Of a stretch of DNA of 64,000 bases, positions 31,501 to 37,683 are shown piece after piece; positions within the stretch are counted from its first letter, which is position 1, and each line of letters begins with the position of its first letter. A model generated the notes under the pieces. It saw only the letters and a program-made list of their open reading frames with translations. It made no database searches and was not told where the DNA came from. Source of the DNA: Pseudoalteromonas sp. R3 (GTDB lineage: Bacteria; Pseudomonadota; Gammaproteobacteria; Enterobacterales; Alteromonadaceae); assembly GCF_004014715.1 (NCBI RefSeq), contig NZ_CP034834.1:868001-932000 (forward strand), written 5' to 3'. Position numbers and translations under genes: made by a program.

Positions 31501-32501
31501 TGGCTGTGCAGGCGGCACTACCGAATGTGACTGTGATCAATGGCTACGGCCCGACCGAAAACACCACCTTTACTTGCTGCTATCCGGTGCCTGCAAAGCA
31601 AGATATCAGTGCAGGTGTGCCTATCGGGCGCGGCGTTCAGGGAGATCAGATTTTGATCCTGAGTCCGCAGGGGCGCAAAGTGTCAAACACTGTCGTCGGT
31701 GAGTTATGTGTTGGCGGCGATGGTCTGGCGCTGGGCTACCTCAATCAGCCTGAGCTGAGCAAAGCGCGGTTTATCGATAACCCGTATGCGGCAGAACCGG
31801 GTCAGCCTGCACACTTATATCTGACTGGCGATTTGGTGCGCTTTAACACAGAAGGGCTGATTGAATATGTCGGGCGGGTTGATGATCAAATTAAGATCCG
31901 TGGTTTTCGGGTGGAGCTGGGCGAAATCGAAAACGCCCTGAATGCAGATGAGCGGGTCGCGCAATCTCTGGTGACTGTTAACAAAGAAAAAGGCGTTATT
32001 GTGGCCTATGTTGAGCCTGTTTCTGAGGCGCATCAAGACACGTTAACTGCGCAATTAATGGCAAGCTTATCTGCAACTCTGCCTCCATACATGGTGCCCT
32101 CAGCCTGGAAACTGGTAGACACCTGGCCACTTACCGCGAACGGCAAAATTGACAGAAAGGCATTACCAGAAGTTGAGCTGACAGCTCTGGCCGCTGAGTA
32201 CGTTGCACCGCAAAACGAGCTTGAGCAACAGCTGGTCGAAATAGTGGCACGTTTGCTGGGCGTAGACGCGGGTGATATCAGTATGTCAGCCAACTTCTTT
32301 GACCTTGGGGGACATTCCTTACTGATGATGCGACTGTTGAGTGAGGTGAACACACACTGGCAGATTGAGCTGAGCGTGGGGGATGTCTTTGAATGTCAGT
32401 ATCTTGGTCAGGTTGCAGAGCTTATTCAGAGCGAAGTCGCCTTACTATCGGCCTTTGACGATAGTGATATTGACGAGGATGAAGAAGTCCTTGAGATCTG
32501 A
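22533..32501 (+). CDS. NRPS-D, three-module synthetase (basic-Ser-Val), last gene of operon, no release domain
   Basis: NRPS subunit of 3322 residues. Residues 1-55 form a third TubC-type docking domain, less typical (LILVSVSDGSLVV). Modules by base: C (22760-24060, HHIASDGWS near 23166), A8 (24160-25650), T (near 25795); dual-type C (26060-27310, HHLISDH near 26460), A9 (27400-28920), T (near 29060); dual-type C (29330-30590, HHLITDH near 29730), A10 (30660-32170), T (GGHSL near 32310). Codes: A8 DIESIGTVTK, the same as A2 (basic); A9 DVWHFSLIDK (Ser); A10 DALWLGGTFK, one change from a common Val code. The protein stops about 60 residues after the last carrier serine, in a very acidic tail (DDSDIDEDEEVLEI), with no thioesterase, reductase or terminal C domain. 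A strong terminator follows directly. Such a tail normally docks to a partner protein, so the finished chain may leave this subunit in trans. Bases 24251-27656 duplicate part of NRPS-A. Confidence 0.97.
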   Translation: MKPQQLVSLLQEKLILVSVSDGSLVVEAEKGAVTAEIAQLIRENKTQLLDYLSDSETQPKRQAITPRTEQYQTFAPLSFSQRRLWFIDQLQQGAAQYNMPALLTVTGKLDLAVAERACQAIIRRHEILRTVIVEGENGARQHIRDDVAFAISQSDLSALEASARSTQLETLIDGELSTPFDLTRDVMMRARYILLADPGTAQQAGVLLFNMHHIASDGWSIELLSQEFLTLYRAFAQNAANPLPELTIQYADYALWQQTWLQENVLETQLAYWQETLADAPSVHSLPLKQPRPEEKQSAAGCQSFNLDSALSPQLSTVAQRHQMSPFMLVHSALSWVLAQHSNQQDILIGTPVANRLQSELEPLIGFFVNNLVLRTQTRHATLGDYFAHVRDVHRNAQANQDVPFEQLVERLNVERSLSHDPLFQIMLSMDSEFGVSDQADAGLDGLHFAQYEREIVSLKYDIDIDITPQDEGYTLRWTYDLALFEPNYIETLNRHLNRALQLFCDSAASTALAQLTLMDKQEQQAHLTQLCGPGVSLPSTPVHQLIEARVARSEFRTAVTCRDGALSYQQLNERANQLAHYLRAEHQVGPNTLVGLCVGRSLEMMVAVLAILKAGGAYVPLDPDYPQERLAYMVEDTGLSVVLTQQKVAAMLSDFNVTSVLLDDASQFAGYPICNPDVALSPESLAYVMYTSGSTGNPKGVMISHHNLINFAANCEQRYEITEADNVLQFSTMNFDIFVEEWLATLTQGATLVLRNDDVSLSREAFITFCDSHAISVASLPTAFWHMLALSEAELESLALRQVIVGGEALDKQSVASLKPGFVLLNTYGPTETTVTASGYAISGGYDAPRAVPIGRANVNTATLVLSEQLTLCPPGVVGELYISGQCLASGYLHQSELTAERFIDNPYCDPANPALSARLYKTGDLVRMAADGEIEFVGRSDDQVKIRGFRVELGEIETQLMSHEQVESAVVLAEAGRQGGKVLRAFILAEQDISLIDALQQHLSGNLPDYMVPSAYSFVDQWPLTANGKLDKRALLALPVKTVEQPYQAPQTDAEKMVVEIVASLLSLDATKVGVHANFFALGGHSLLIMQLVSQLRARQYQADVQALFRAHTLQDMARQVRALGNEELSCVPANLIPADCTQITPEMVTLTELDEQQLDDIAAAIPGGMANIQDIYPLAPLQEGVLFVHTMSEGQDPYVTSTTFEFDSRESLERFKWALNTLIARHDVLRTAILWRNRTTALQVVQREVTLPVTELDFSEEADVWSAFSAYVAGQPLWIELENAPLLQLSVCEDAAQGKHYALLCEHHLISDHVSLEILVHELTALLNGNEASLGEPVPYREFVGRTLARTASLDTEAFFTKMLGDVGEPTLPYGLTDVLNDGSGIETVHVTLDEAQAQRIRRLTRQYHSSPAALFHLVWAKVLGVCSGQSEVVFGTVLSGRMSDDGLSSQLMGMMINTLPLRVSLSGQDAMSLLAQINDDLRALMPYEQVSLAEAQRCSGVSAQLPLFSAMLNYRHSAVEEPQLEQDAGFKVIASEERTNYPFNLSVDDFGDGFGFELQVDKRAPAARIAQYLQVTLTQVLDLLDSQSHTAVQSLCVLDEAERQQQLHSWNDTALDYPRELCIHELFEQQAAATPEQIALRFGEQTLSYGELNSRANQLAHYLRAEHNIGPDSLVGLCVERSLDMVIGIWGILKAGGAYVPLDPELPPARLNHLVEDANTAVVLSTAVVAERVSLGEACITRLDEFDFSAYPDTNIAVSDIGLNARNLAYTIYTSGSTGLPKGVLVEHQALHNRIDWMDNEYGCGPDDRILQKTPYSFDVSVWEFVWPMLKGAELVIAKPGGHKEPEYLSELIVTTGITKLHFVPSMLGVMLEHGDLARCTSINQVFCSGEALQISHVEQFRASLPKAQLHNLYGPTEAAIDVSYWDCTQPYGSSVPIGKPIQNIQLVILDEALNLLPQGACGELHIGGEGLARGYHNRPELTAERFIHNPFKDELPSARLYKTGDLVRFRDDGSIEYMGRMDHQVKIRGLRIELGEIEYHIGEHTEVDSALVMALSDPQGNQRLVAYVKPLTEQPDTTKQALADSIVTELSQSLAEYMIPTSFVVIDEWPQTPNGKIDRKALPAPAQADLNGDYAPPQSDTERTLAAIWADVLTLPVEQISRDANFFALGGHSLLVMQLLTRVKQLGYQCQAQALFKASSLSAMAAHLDTQPQAQFEFSVPQNRIPAQAGTISPEMLPLIELTQDSIDAIITLVPGGAANVQDMYPLAPLQEGVLFVHTMNQQHDPYVSTMAFELDGEQQLAQLIEELNFVIKRHDVLRTAIFWRGREQAVQVVLREAELPVTLLSFEPARVKVQFEEYVANASHGFDLESAPLIQLMVASQDEQDKVYALLKFHHLITDHVSLEILLAELSAENKADLPAPLPYREFIARSMAQSAKLNTAEFFSAQLGDIDTPTLPFGLAQVTGNGNAVVEYATELSPALSQQIRALSRRLQCSPAALFHLAWAQVLSASTGRDEVVFGTVMSGRMNGMPGIERMMGMLINTLPLKVKLGQQSAQVALHEVNEALQSLLPYEQVSLAEAQSHSAISGNTPLFSAILNYRHTEQSQPSPEGGANLLSTRERTNYPFDLSVNDLGEQASFTLDLQIDQSIEATRIAALMDTALKALVEALESDSTQPVATLAVLPATEQALQNAWQSNAANYPRAACIHELFEQQAAENPQQIAVQLNEQVLSYGELNAQANQLAGYLRDQYQIGTGSLVGLCLGRSLDLLVATLAILKAGGAYVPLDPSYPESRLAYMLEDTQLPVVLTGKAERDVLAFSPVAKVTLDESRALWSALSPQNLTRPAGLTAQSLAYVIYTSGSTGTPKGVMTPHRAVNRLVCDPNFMTLNSETVFLQSANIAFDAATLEIWGPLLNGGRCVLYPEAYLSLAGINTVLATQGITAMWLTSGLFTEWSKACIELNTEPLALQNVLAGGDVLNPQAVMAVQAALPNVTVINGYGPTENTTFTCCYPVPAKQDISAGVPIGRGVQGDQILILSPQGRKVSNTVVGELCVGGDGLALGYLNQPELSKARFIDNPYAAEPGQPAHLYLTGDLVRFNTEGLIEYVGRVDDQIKIRGFRVELGEIENALNADERVAQSLVTVNKEKGVIVAYVEPVSEAHQDTLTAQLMASLSATLPPYMVPSAWKLVDTWPLTANGKIDRKALPEVELTALAAEYVAPQNELEQQLVEIVARLLGVDAGDISMSANFFDLGGHSLLMMRLLSEVNTHWQIELSVGDVFECQYLGQVAELIQSEVALLSAFDDSDIDEDEEVLEI
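24251..27656 (+). repeat. 3.4-kb direct repeat, copy 2 (in NRPS-D)
   Basis: Second copy of the A-T-C segment at 3981-7401, in the same orientation and about 20 kb away. It covers most of A8, its carrier domain, the dual-type C domain and the start of A9. Downstream of the shared GATCCC the copies split: A9 here has a Ser pocket, while A3 in copy 1 has an Ala-like pocket. The mosaic of identical and divergent tracts suggests gene conversion after an older duplication. Confidence 0.9.
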
Positions 32502-32507
32502 GCCCAT

Positions 32508-32549
32508 AAAAGCAACTCGATAGCACAGTTTCGGGTTGCTTTTATTTTT
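32508..32549 (+). terminator. Rho-independent terminator of the NRPS operon
   Basis: A 13-bp stem (AAAAGCAACTCGA at 32508-32520 with TCGGGTTGCTTTT at 32531-32543, one G-T pair), a 10-base loop and a T-rich tail, beginning 6 bases after the NRPS-D stop. It shows that no further + strand gene is co-transcribed with the synthetases. Confidence 0.88.
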
Positions 32550-32958
32550 ACATTGTTGTGAATTTTTTGTTTTTTAAGCTGCGGTTAACTTGCCAGTCAT
32601 ATCCTGATGCAGGTGTTTATAAGGTGCCTGTGTCACGCGCTTGTCATATTTTGGTTCTATCTTTCTGAAAAAGTTTTAATATTTGATTAGAAAGGTTTTT
32701 TGTGAGGTTTCTATGAGCCGGATGAAGTGTGTGACAGGGCTGTCATTCAGCTTACAAAATTAAACAATTGTGCACATTTGCCAACCTTGGCGAAGGTAAT
32801 GAGTATGTTAATATTTGCGCGTAAACAACATAGTTAAACACAGATAAGCAACACCGTCGGGTACCGCCGCAGGTTAGGGCCATGACACTTATGATTTGTT
32901 TCAGGCCCAATGACGCCTGACAGAGTGACTTTTATTGTATGGATTTATGGAGATGATT
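32550..32958. other. Intergenic stretch with no clear gene
   Basis: About 400 AT-rich bases between the NRPS terminator and the lipoprotein gene. The only possible coding element is a 16-codon ORF at 32713-32763 (starting MSRMKC) with GAGG seven bases upstream; nothing else supports it. A short inverted repeat GGGCC/GGCCC lies at about 32876-32908. A promoter for the lipoprotein must lie here, but no convincing -35/-10 pair was found. Confidence 0.5.
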
Positions 32959-33630
32959 ATGAACTATGGTAACAAGGGATTAGGGTTTGCGTTAGTGCTG
33001 GGTTTATCAGCGGCCCTGACAGGATGTGGTGAAAGTAGTGAAGAGCTAAAAGAGCAATTGAACCACGACGCGAAGATGTCTTTTATTAATTCACTGGACT
33101 ACATGGCGGATTTTCATGCTAAAAAGCGCTCTATCAGCTCTGGGTACAGTGGCCTGTTTGATAGCAGTAGTGTGGTGTCGGCAGATGTACCCGCAAAAGA
33201 AGTCGGCCAGACATATAGCTACAGCTATAAAGCCATCAACAATATGATCAACCTGGGTGTTAAGGACAGCAACAGCGGCGAGAAACAGGACCGCATGAAC
33301 ACCACGTTAAAAGACGGTGCCAGTCTTTGGGTGATTGCCTGGGAAGCGAACGGGGAGCGTGCTTTATCTGTGGTAGGCAAAAAGCCAGACAATAAAGCAG
33401 ATGTTTTTAACGTACGTTTGTTTGCCAACGGCAGTTACGATGTAATGGTAGATGGCAGCAAAGTAGCCACAACCGAAAAAGGCAAAGTAACCGACTACTA
33501 CGCGGTAGGTAGCTGTGCTGAAGGTCTGCAGGTTGCAGGCAATGCGATTGACCTGTGCAATGGTGATTTTGGTAAGTCTTATTTGCTGGTCGTGGATGCC
33601 AATGGTAAGCGTGTTATGGCGGCAGAATAA
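32959..33630 (+). CDS. Predicted lipoprotein of unknown function
   Basis: A 223-residue protein with a lipoprotein signal peptide: a hydrophobic run followed by the lipobox LTGC, giving Cys23 as the lipidated residue. The chosen ATG has GGAG six bases upstream (32949-32952). In-frame TTG (32935) and ATG (32947, 32953) codons lie upstream but would lengthen the signal and lack such a site. The mature part is polar, has two cysteines near the end (GSCAEG, DLCNGD) that could pair, and a repeated beta-like pattern (FNVRLFANGSYDVMVDG). I do not recognise the family. It lies 457 bases after the NRPS operon and beyond its terminator, so a link to peptide synthesis is not shown. A terminator follows at once. 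Confidence 0.85.
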   Translation: MNYGNKGLGFALVLGLSAALTGCGESSEELKEQLNHDAKMSFINSLDYMADFHAKKRSISSGYSGLFDSSSVVSADVPAKEVGQTYSYSYKAINNMINLGVKDSNSGEKQDRMNTTLKDGASLWVIAWEANGERALSVVGKKPDNKADVFNVRLFANGSYDVMVDGSKVATTEKGKVTDYYAVGSCAEGLQVAGNAIDLCNGDFGKSYLLVVDANGKRVMAAE

Positions 33631-33637
33631 TACTTAA

Positions 33638-33670
33638 AACGCGCAGTGACCAAAGTCATTGCGCGTTCTT
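33638..33670. terminator. Terminator between convergent lipoprotein and DoxX genes
   Basis: A 13-bp stem (AACGCGCAGTGAC with GTCATTGCGCGTT, one G-T pair) around a CAAA loop at 33638-33667. The genes on either side converge, so it probably serves both strands, although neither flank has a long T tract. Confidence 0.65.
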
Positions 33671-33690
33671 AATAAGGGTAAATCGGCGGC

Positions 33691-34146
33691 TTATGCCAGT
33701 TTACCTTTTACCAACGGCTGAGACGCCAGCACCTTATGGTCGATACTGAATTTCCCTGCACCGTACGCAGCCAAAGCCAGGAAGCCACCCGCCATTGCCA
33801 CGTTTTTAAAGAACATAATAAACTGCATCTGATCCGCCAGGTCGAAGTGGAACAATAGCGCGCTTACCAGGCTAAACCCAGCAAATGCAATGGCCGTCAG
33901 GCGAGTCAACAGACCACTGAGTATCATCAGGCCACCAATGAGTTCAAATGCGATGACCAGAGGGAGTAACTCACCCGGCAAACCACTTGATGCCATATAC
34001 TGGGCATTGCCTTCAAAGTACTGAATTTTGTTCAGTGCAGCCAGAATAAAAATGGCTGACAGGCCAACACGCGCTAGCAGCGCTGCGAGATGTGATAAAG
34101 ATGTGTTTTGGTCAAATGGTTGAACGAGTTGAATTAGTTTAGACAT
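33691..34146 (-). CDS. DoxX family membrane protein
   Basis: A 151-residue inner-membrane protein with about four hydrophobic segments and the DoxX pattern: a first helix (LLARVGLSAIFILAALNKI), the LPLVIAFELIGGLMIL helix with conserved Glu, and a later segment FKNVAMAGGFLALAAYG. The family is loosely linked to oxidative-stress and respiratory functions; the biochemical role is usually unknown. A clear ribosome-binding site (GAGG) precedes the ATG. It lies downstream of the LysR gene on the same strand with a 149-base AT-rich gap, so it may have its own promoter and be controlled by that regulator. This is an inference from position. Confidence 0.85.
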   Translation of the reverse strand: MSKLIQLVQPFDQNTSLSHLAALLARVGLSAIFILAALNKIQYFEGNAQYMASSGLPGELLPLVIAFELIGGLMILSGLLTRLTAIAFAGFSLVSALLFHFDLADQMQFIMFFKNVAMAGGFLALAAYGAGKFSIDHKVLASQPLVKGKLA

Positions 34147-34295
34147 TACCGTTTCCTCAAGTTTGTAAAATCAAAGCCTGGGCTTGTGGGAAACGCCCTT
34201 AGTTGTTTTCCCCTCAGCCGATATGAAACAGTATAAATTCGTTTTTGTATTTTAAAATTTCTAAAAATCGTACTATTCGTTCTTTAAAAAAGAAT

Positions 34296-35195
34296 TTAAC
34301 TCATAAACAAAGATTCCGAAAGTAGAAAGTCAATCACGGCACGAGTGCGCTGAGGTACCTGTTTTCTTGAGGGGTACACTAAAGAGAAGACCAGAGGCTC
34401 ACTTTGCAGTTGCTCAAAAATGCGTACCAGTGTGCCCTGTTCAACTTCCTGTCGTACGGTTGAAGGCAGTAAAGTAGCCACGCCAAGCCCGCAGGCGACC
34501 ATTTGCTGTAACAGGTAGGGTGAGTTACAGCTGTGGTGTCGCTGTGGGTGGAGGAGCACTGGTTCATCATTGCAATACAGTATCTGCGCTCCTTGTTCAG
34601 CCGTTTGCTTTAGTTCTAGCCAGGGGATGGCCTCTAATTCTTTGAGGTTGTCGGGCATACCGTGCTGCGCCAGTAGCGCTGGACTTGCGAACAAAGCAAA
34701 ACGCTCCTGATGTAAAATACGGGCAACCAGAGATTCATCCCGGACAAAGCCAATACGAATGGCCAGGTCAATCTGCTGTTCAATCAAATCGAGCGGATCA
34801 TCATCGACAATGAGATCCAGGCTTATTTGCGGATAGCGCTGCGCCAGTTTATCCAGCTTGGGCAAGATGAATTTATGGGCAATGTCATGATTCATGGTAA
34901 GCCTAACCCGCCCGCTGGGTTCGGGATCTGTCAGCTGGGCTTCAATATGTTGCAAAATGCCGGTGAGCTGTCGGGCATGTTGCAGTACTTTTTCACCTTC
35001 CTGCGTTAGTTTTAACTGCCGGGTACTGCGTTGTAACAGGCGCACATTTAATTGCGCTTCTAACTGCGAAACCTGCTCACTGATGCGGGAGCGACTGGAG
35101 TGCAGGCGCCTTGCGGCCGCCGCAAAACTACCACTGTCTATTACGGTGGCGAAGATAGCTAAAAGTTTCAGAGAGTTATGATTTATTGTAATCAT
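34296..35195 (-). CDS. LysR family transcriptional regulator
   Basis: A DNA-binding regulator of 299 residues, the usual LysR length. Residues 5-64 form the winged helix-turn-helix (FAAAARRLHSSRSRISEQ, then LLQRSTRQLKLTQEG). From about residue 90 comes the periplasmic-binding-like effector domain (SGRVRLTMNHD, then the LDLIVDDDPLDLIEQQIDLA region, typical of the CrgA/DsdC-like subgroup). It is divergent from the QorB-like gene with 99 bases between the two starts, the usual arrangement for a LysR protein controlling its neighbour. The effector is unknown; quinone or electrophile stress is a guess from the neighbour. Confidence 0.93.
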   Translation of the reverse strand: MITINHNSLKLLAIFATVIDSGSFAAAARRLHSSRSRISEQVSQLEAQLNVRLLQRSTRQLKLTQEGEKVLQHARQLTGILQHIEAQLTDPEPSGRVRLTMNHDIAHKFILPKLDKLAQRYPQISLDLIVDDDPLDLIEQQIDLAIRIGFVRDESLVARILHQERFALFASPALLAQHGMPDNLKELEAIPWLELKQTAEQGAQILYCNDEPVLLHPQRHHSCNSPYLLQQMVACGLGVATLLPSTVRQEVEQGTLVRIFEQLQSEPLVFSLVYPSRKQVPQRTRAVIDFLLSESLFMS

Positions 35196-35197
35196 TT

Positions 35198-35211
35198 ATA
35201 GAACGCTCTAT
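35198..35211. promoter_or_regulatory. Candidate operator between divergent LysR and qorB-like genes
   Basis: Perfect inverted repeat ATAGA-ACGC-TCTAT just upstream of the LysR start, within the shared 99-base promoter region. The size and place suit a regulator half-site pair, but no T-N11-A match was confirmed. Confidence 0.35.
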
Positions 35212-35294
35212 TTTGAAATGACCGCCTTATGATAACAGTGATTATGCCAGACAATAAGCCCATCGACAGTAATCACACTAAGTGGAGATATAAT

Positions 35295-36149
35295 ATGATT
35301 GCAGTAACAGGAGCCAATGGGCAGTTAGGTCGTCTGGTAATCGACGCATTATTAAAGCGTGTCGCGGCTTCGCAGATTGTTGCCTTAGTGCGCACACCAG
35401 AGCAGGCGGATGAACTGGAACAGTTGGGGGTTGAACTCAGACATGCTGACTATGATAAACCAGAAACCATAAAGAGTGCGCTTGAAGGGGTAAGTAAGCT
35501 ATTACTTATATCGGGTAATATGATTGGTGAGCGGGTACGACAGCATAAAGCCGTTATCACCGCTGCACGACAAGCAGGTGTCACCTTGTTGGCTTATACC
35601 AGTATTTTACATGCAGATAAGTCGCCTTTGCAGCTCAGTGAAGAGCATAAAGCCACCGAACAGCTAATCACACAGTCGGGTTTGCCCTATGTGCTGCTGC
35701 GCAACGGTTGGTACAACGAAAACTACAGCAGTGGGATTACCGGTAGCCTTGCCGCCGGAGCCATCACTGGTGCCATGCATGAGGGGCGCATTGCCAGTGC
35801 AGCCCGCGCAGATTATGCAGAAGCGGCAGCTGTGGTTCTGACTGAGTCCGGTCATGTGGGTAAGATATATGAATTGGCGGGTGATCAGAGCTTTTCGTTA
35901 CAGACGCTGGCCGAGCAGGTGACAGAAATCAGTGGCAAAACCCTGCTAACCAACTATGTCTCTGAACTGCAGTATGCAGAGTTTCTGACTCAGGTAGGTG
36001 TACCAGCCGGTTTCGCTGCACTGCTCGCTGATGCAGAAATCCAGGCCAATGGCGGCTGGCTGAACGACCAAAGTGGCACACTGAGCACCTTAATTGGCCG
36101 GCCAACCACGCCTATGCGCGATAGCCTGACACAGCAGCTCACTGCCTGA
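35295..36149 (+). CDS. qorB: QorB-like NAD(P)H:quinone oxidoreductase (NmrA/SDR family)
   Basis: A 284-residue cytoplasmic oxidoreductase, close to the 286 residues of E. coli QorB. The N-terminus has the dinucleotide-binding motif TGANGQLGR, with an arginine soon after (ALVRTPEQ) that would select NADPH. Later features fit the atypical SDR group: LLAYTSILHAD, LRNGWYNENY and a C-terminal substrate-binding part. The start at 35295 is chosen because GGAG lies seven bases upstream and the Rossmann strand begins there; the frame is open back to 35229 but the added residues do not fit the family. The family reduces quinones with NADPH. The gene is divergent from a LysR regulator that probably controls it. 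The symbol rests on similarity, not on proven orthology. Confidence 0.9.
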   Translation: MIAVTGANGQLGRLVIDALLKRVAASQIVALVRTPEQADELEQLGVELRHADYDKPETIKSALEGVSKLLLISGNMIGERVRQHKAVITAARQAGVTLLAYTSILHADKSPLQLSEEHKATEQLITQSGLPYVLLRNGWYNENYSSGITGSLAAGAITGAMHEGRIASAARADYAEAAAVVLTESGHVGKIYELAGDQSFSLQTLAEQVTEISGKTLLTNYVSELQYAEFLTQVGVPAGFAALLADAEIQANGGWLNDQSGTLSTLIGRPTTPMRDSLTQQLTA

Positions 36150-36157
36150 TAAGCTTG

Positions 36158-37351
36158 TTAAGGATGCTCTTCTAATAAACTGAGCGACATGCTGGCGACT
36201 TTAACGCAGTTTCGTCCAGCATGTTTAGCATCGTACAGAGCACTGTCGGCCTGGTTTTGGGTGGTTTCGAACCCTTGCTGACTGATCTCCCGGCTACAGG
36301 CTATACCAACACTGATGGTTAATGGCGTGTCGCCTAGCTCAAGAGTCAGGCTTTGCTGCGCAAATGCGAGCTGCAACTTATTGGCACAAGCGACAGCCAT
36401 GTCTGGTTGCATATCAAACAGTACCAGGCAAAACTCTTCGCCACCCCAGCGAGCTAACAGATCGGCGCTGCGAAACTGCTTTTTAAGTACCTCGGCAATA
36501 CAGCTAATGGCACGGTCGCCACTGTGATGACCGTACAGATCATTGACGCGTTTAAAATGGTCCAGATCTATCATCATGACGGTGAGGGAGTCGCACTTTC
36601 TTTTACTCAGTGGTAATAGTTCATTTAATTGCCTGGCTAGTCCACGACGATTCAGCAGGCCTGTCAGTAGGTCGTGATTGGCTGCAAACTCCAGTTGCTT
36701 TACGAAGCGTCCGGCACTGAGTAACAGCAAAATAGGGGCACCTGCCAGGATCCCCAGCAGTGCTGCAACCCAAGTGTATCCGGCTACCCAGTTAAAAGCC
36801 TCGCCAATCTGTGGCAGGTTGCCCAGTGCACCTTGTAGCGTGTATAACACAGTAAATGATACTTCCAGCAATACCACACCTGCGGTGATTTGAGCTGCCA
36901 GAAACTCGTTTTTGTCTTGCCGCGCATGTTTGTAAAGTACCCAGGCGTAATGACACCGTACAGCTATCAGCCAGACCCCAATGAGCGTAATGCGCAGTTC
37001 TCGCTCGGGGTAAACGGTGGCTGTCAGCCAGGAGGCGAGCAAAACAGGCAAGACAAGCGCAGCAATTTTTCGCTTTGACGGGGTGCGCTGAACAAATTGC
37101 CAGGTGCCTATCAGCCAGGCGGAATGACCTAAAATGAGAAAACTATTGAAGGTTAAAACTCGCCACTGGACGTCGAGGTTTTGCATACTCAGCTGAGCCA
37201 AATAAGCGCATGAAAGTAGCAACATGGCCAGTGACCAGAGCCGGGTTCCGGATATGGTCTGAGTCATTTTAGAAATTACAAACAACACGGTTGCACCAGC
37301 AAGCGATGCAATCCATAGCGACAACATCAATGTAAGATCATGAACCTGCAT
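36158..37351 (-). CDS. Membrane-bound diguanylate cyclase (GGDEF domain)
   Basis: A 397-residue inner-membrane enzyme. About residues 5-220 hold six or seven hydrophobic segments forming a membrane sensor region; the GGDEF domain occupies about residues 225-390. The catalytic motif is GGEEF (residues 303-307), an active variant, and the inhibitory site RxxD is present five residues before it (R294, D297), so product feedback is expected. Other motifs: DLTGLLNRR, DLDHFKRVND, ISVGIA. It makes cyclic di-GMP from two GTP, a signal for attachment and biofilm in marine bacteria. No EAL domain is present. The stop is only 8 bases from that of the converging qorB-like gene. What the membrane region senses is not visible. 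Confidence 0.93.
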   Translation of the reverse strand: MQVHDLTLMLSLWIASLAGATVLFVISKMTQTISGTRLWSLAMLLLSCAYLAQLSMQNLDVQWRVLTFNSFLILGHSAWLIGTWQFVQRTPSKRKIAALVLPVLLASWLTATVYPERELRITLIGVWLIAVRCHYAWVLYKHARQDKNEFLAAQITAGVVLLEVSFTVLYTLQGALGNLPQIGEAFNWVAGYTWVAALLGILAGAPILLLLSAGRFVKQLEFAANHDLLTGLLNRRGLARQLNELLPLSKRKCDSLTVMMIDLDHFKRVNDLYGHHSGDRAISCIAEVLKKQFRSADLLARWGGEEFCLVLFDMQPDMAVACANKLQLAFAQQSLTLELGDTPLTISVGIACSREISQQGFETTQNQADSALYDAKHAGRNCVKVASMSLSLLEEHP

Positions 37352-37683
37352 TAAATCGACCTATTATTCTTCTACTAGCTGCCCGTGCCTTTGCGGTTAG
37401 GTTGGTAGCCCGAGCTGGGGATCTTTAAGCTTCAAGCATAGCATTGTCATACTCAGATGAGCAGGTATTGTGCGTATTTCAGCCTTTTATCAATATATTG
37501 AGGCTATCTTCACACTGGGTAATGTAAACAAAGGTAAATAGTGTTTCTCTTTTAACATATTGATATTAGATTATTTATATCTTGGGTGAGTGCAGATGGA
37601 TAGTGTCTCAATTAATCTCACTTGATAAAAACCGGCGGAGCAATTAATGTTCCCATAAGTACTTCATTTGTTAATTTATTGAT
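37352..37683. other. Intergenic region between divergent genes, no gene seen
   Basis: 332 AT-rich bases between the divergent diguanylate cyclase and anchored-protein genes. It must carry promoters for both, but no convincing promoter pair, repeat or RNA element was recognised. Confidence 0.5.

Noticed and set aside
32935..32958. TTG start for the lipoprotein gene
   Set aside because: The ATG at 32959 has a proper ribosome-binding site and begins the signal peptide.
35229..35294. Longer start for the qorB-like gene
   Set aside because: The added residues do not fit the family, and GGAG precedes the ATG at 35295.
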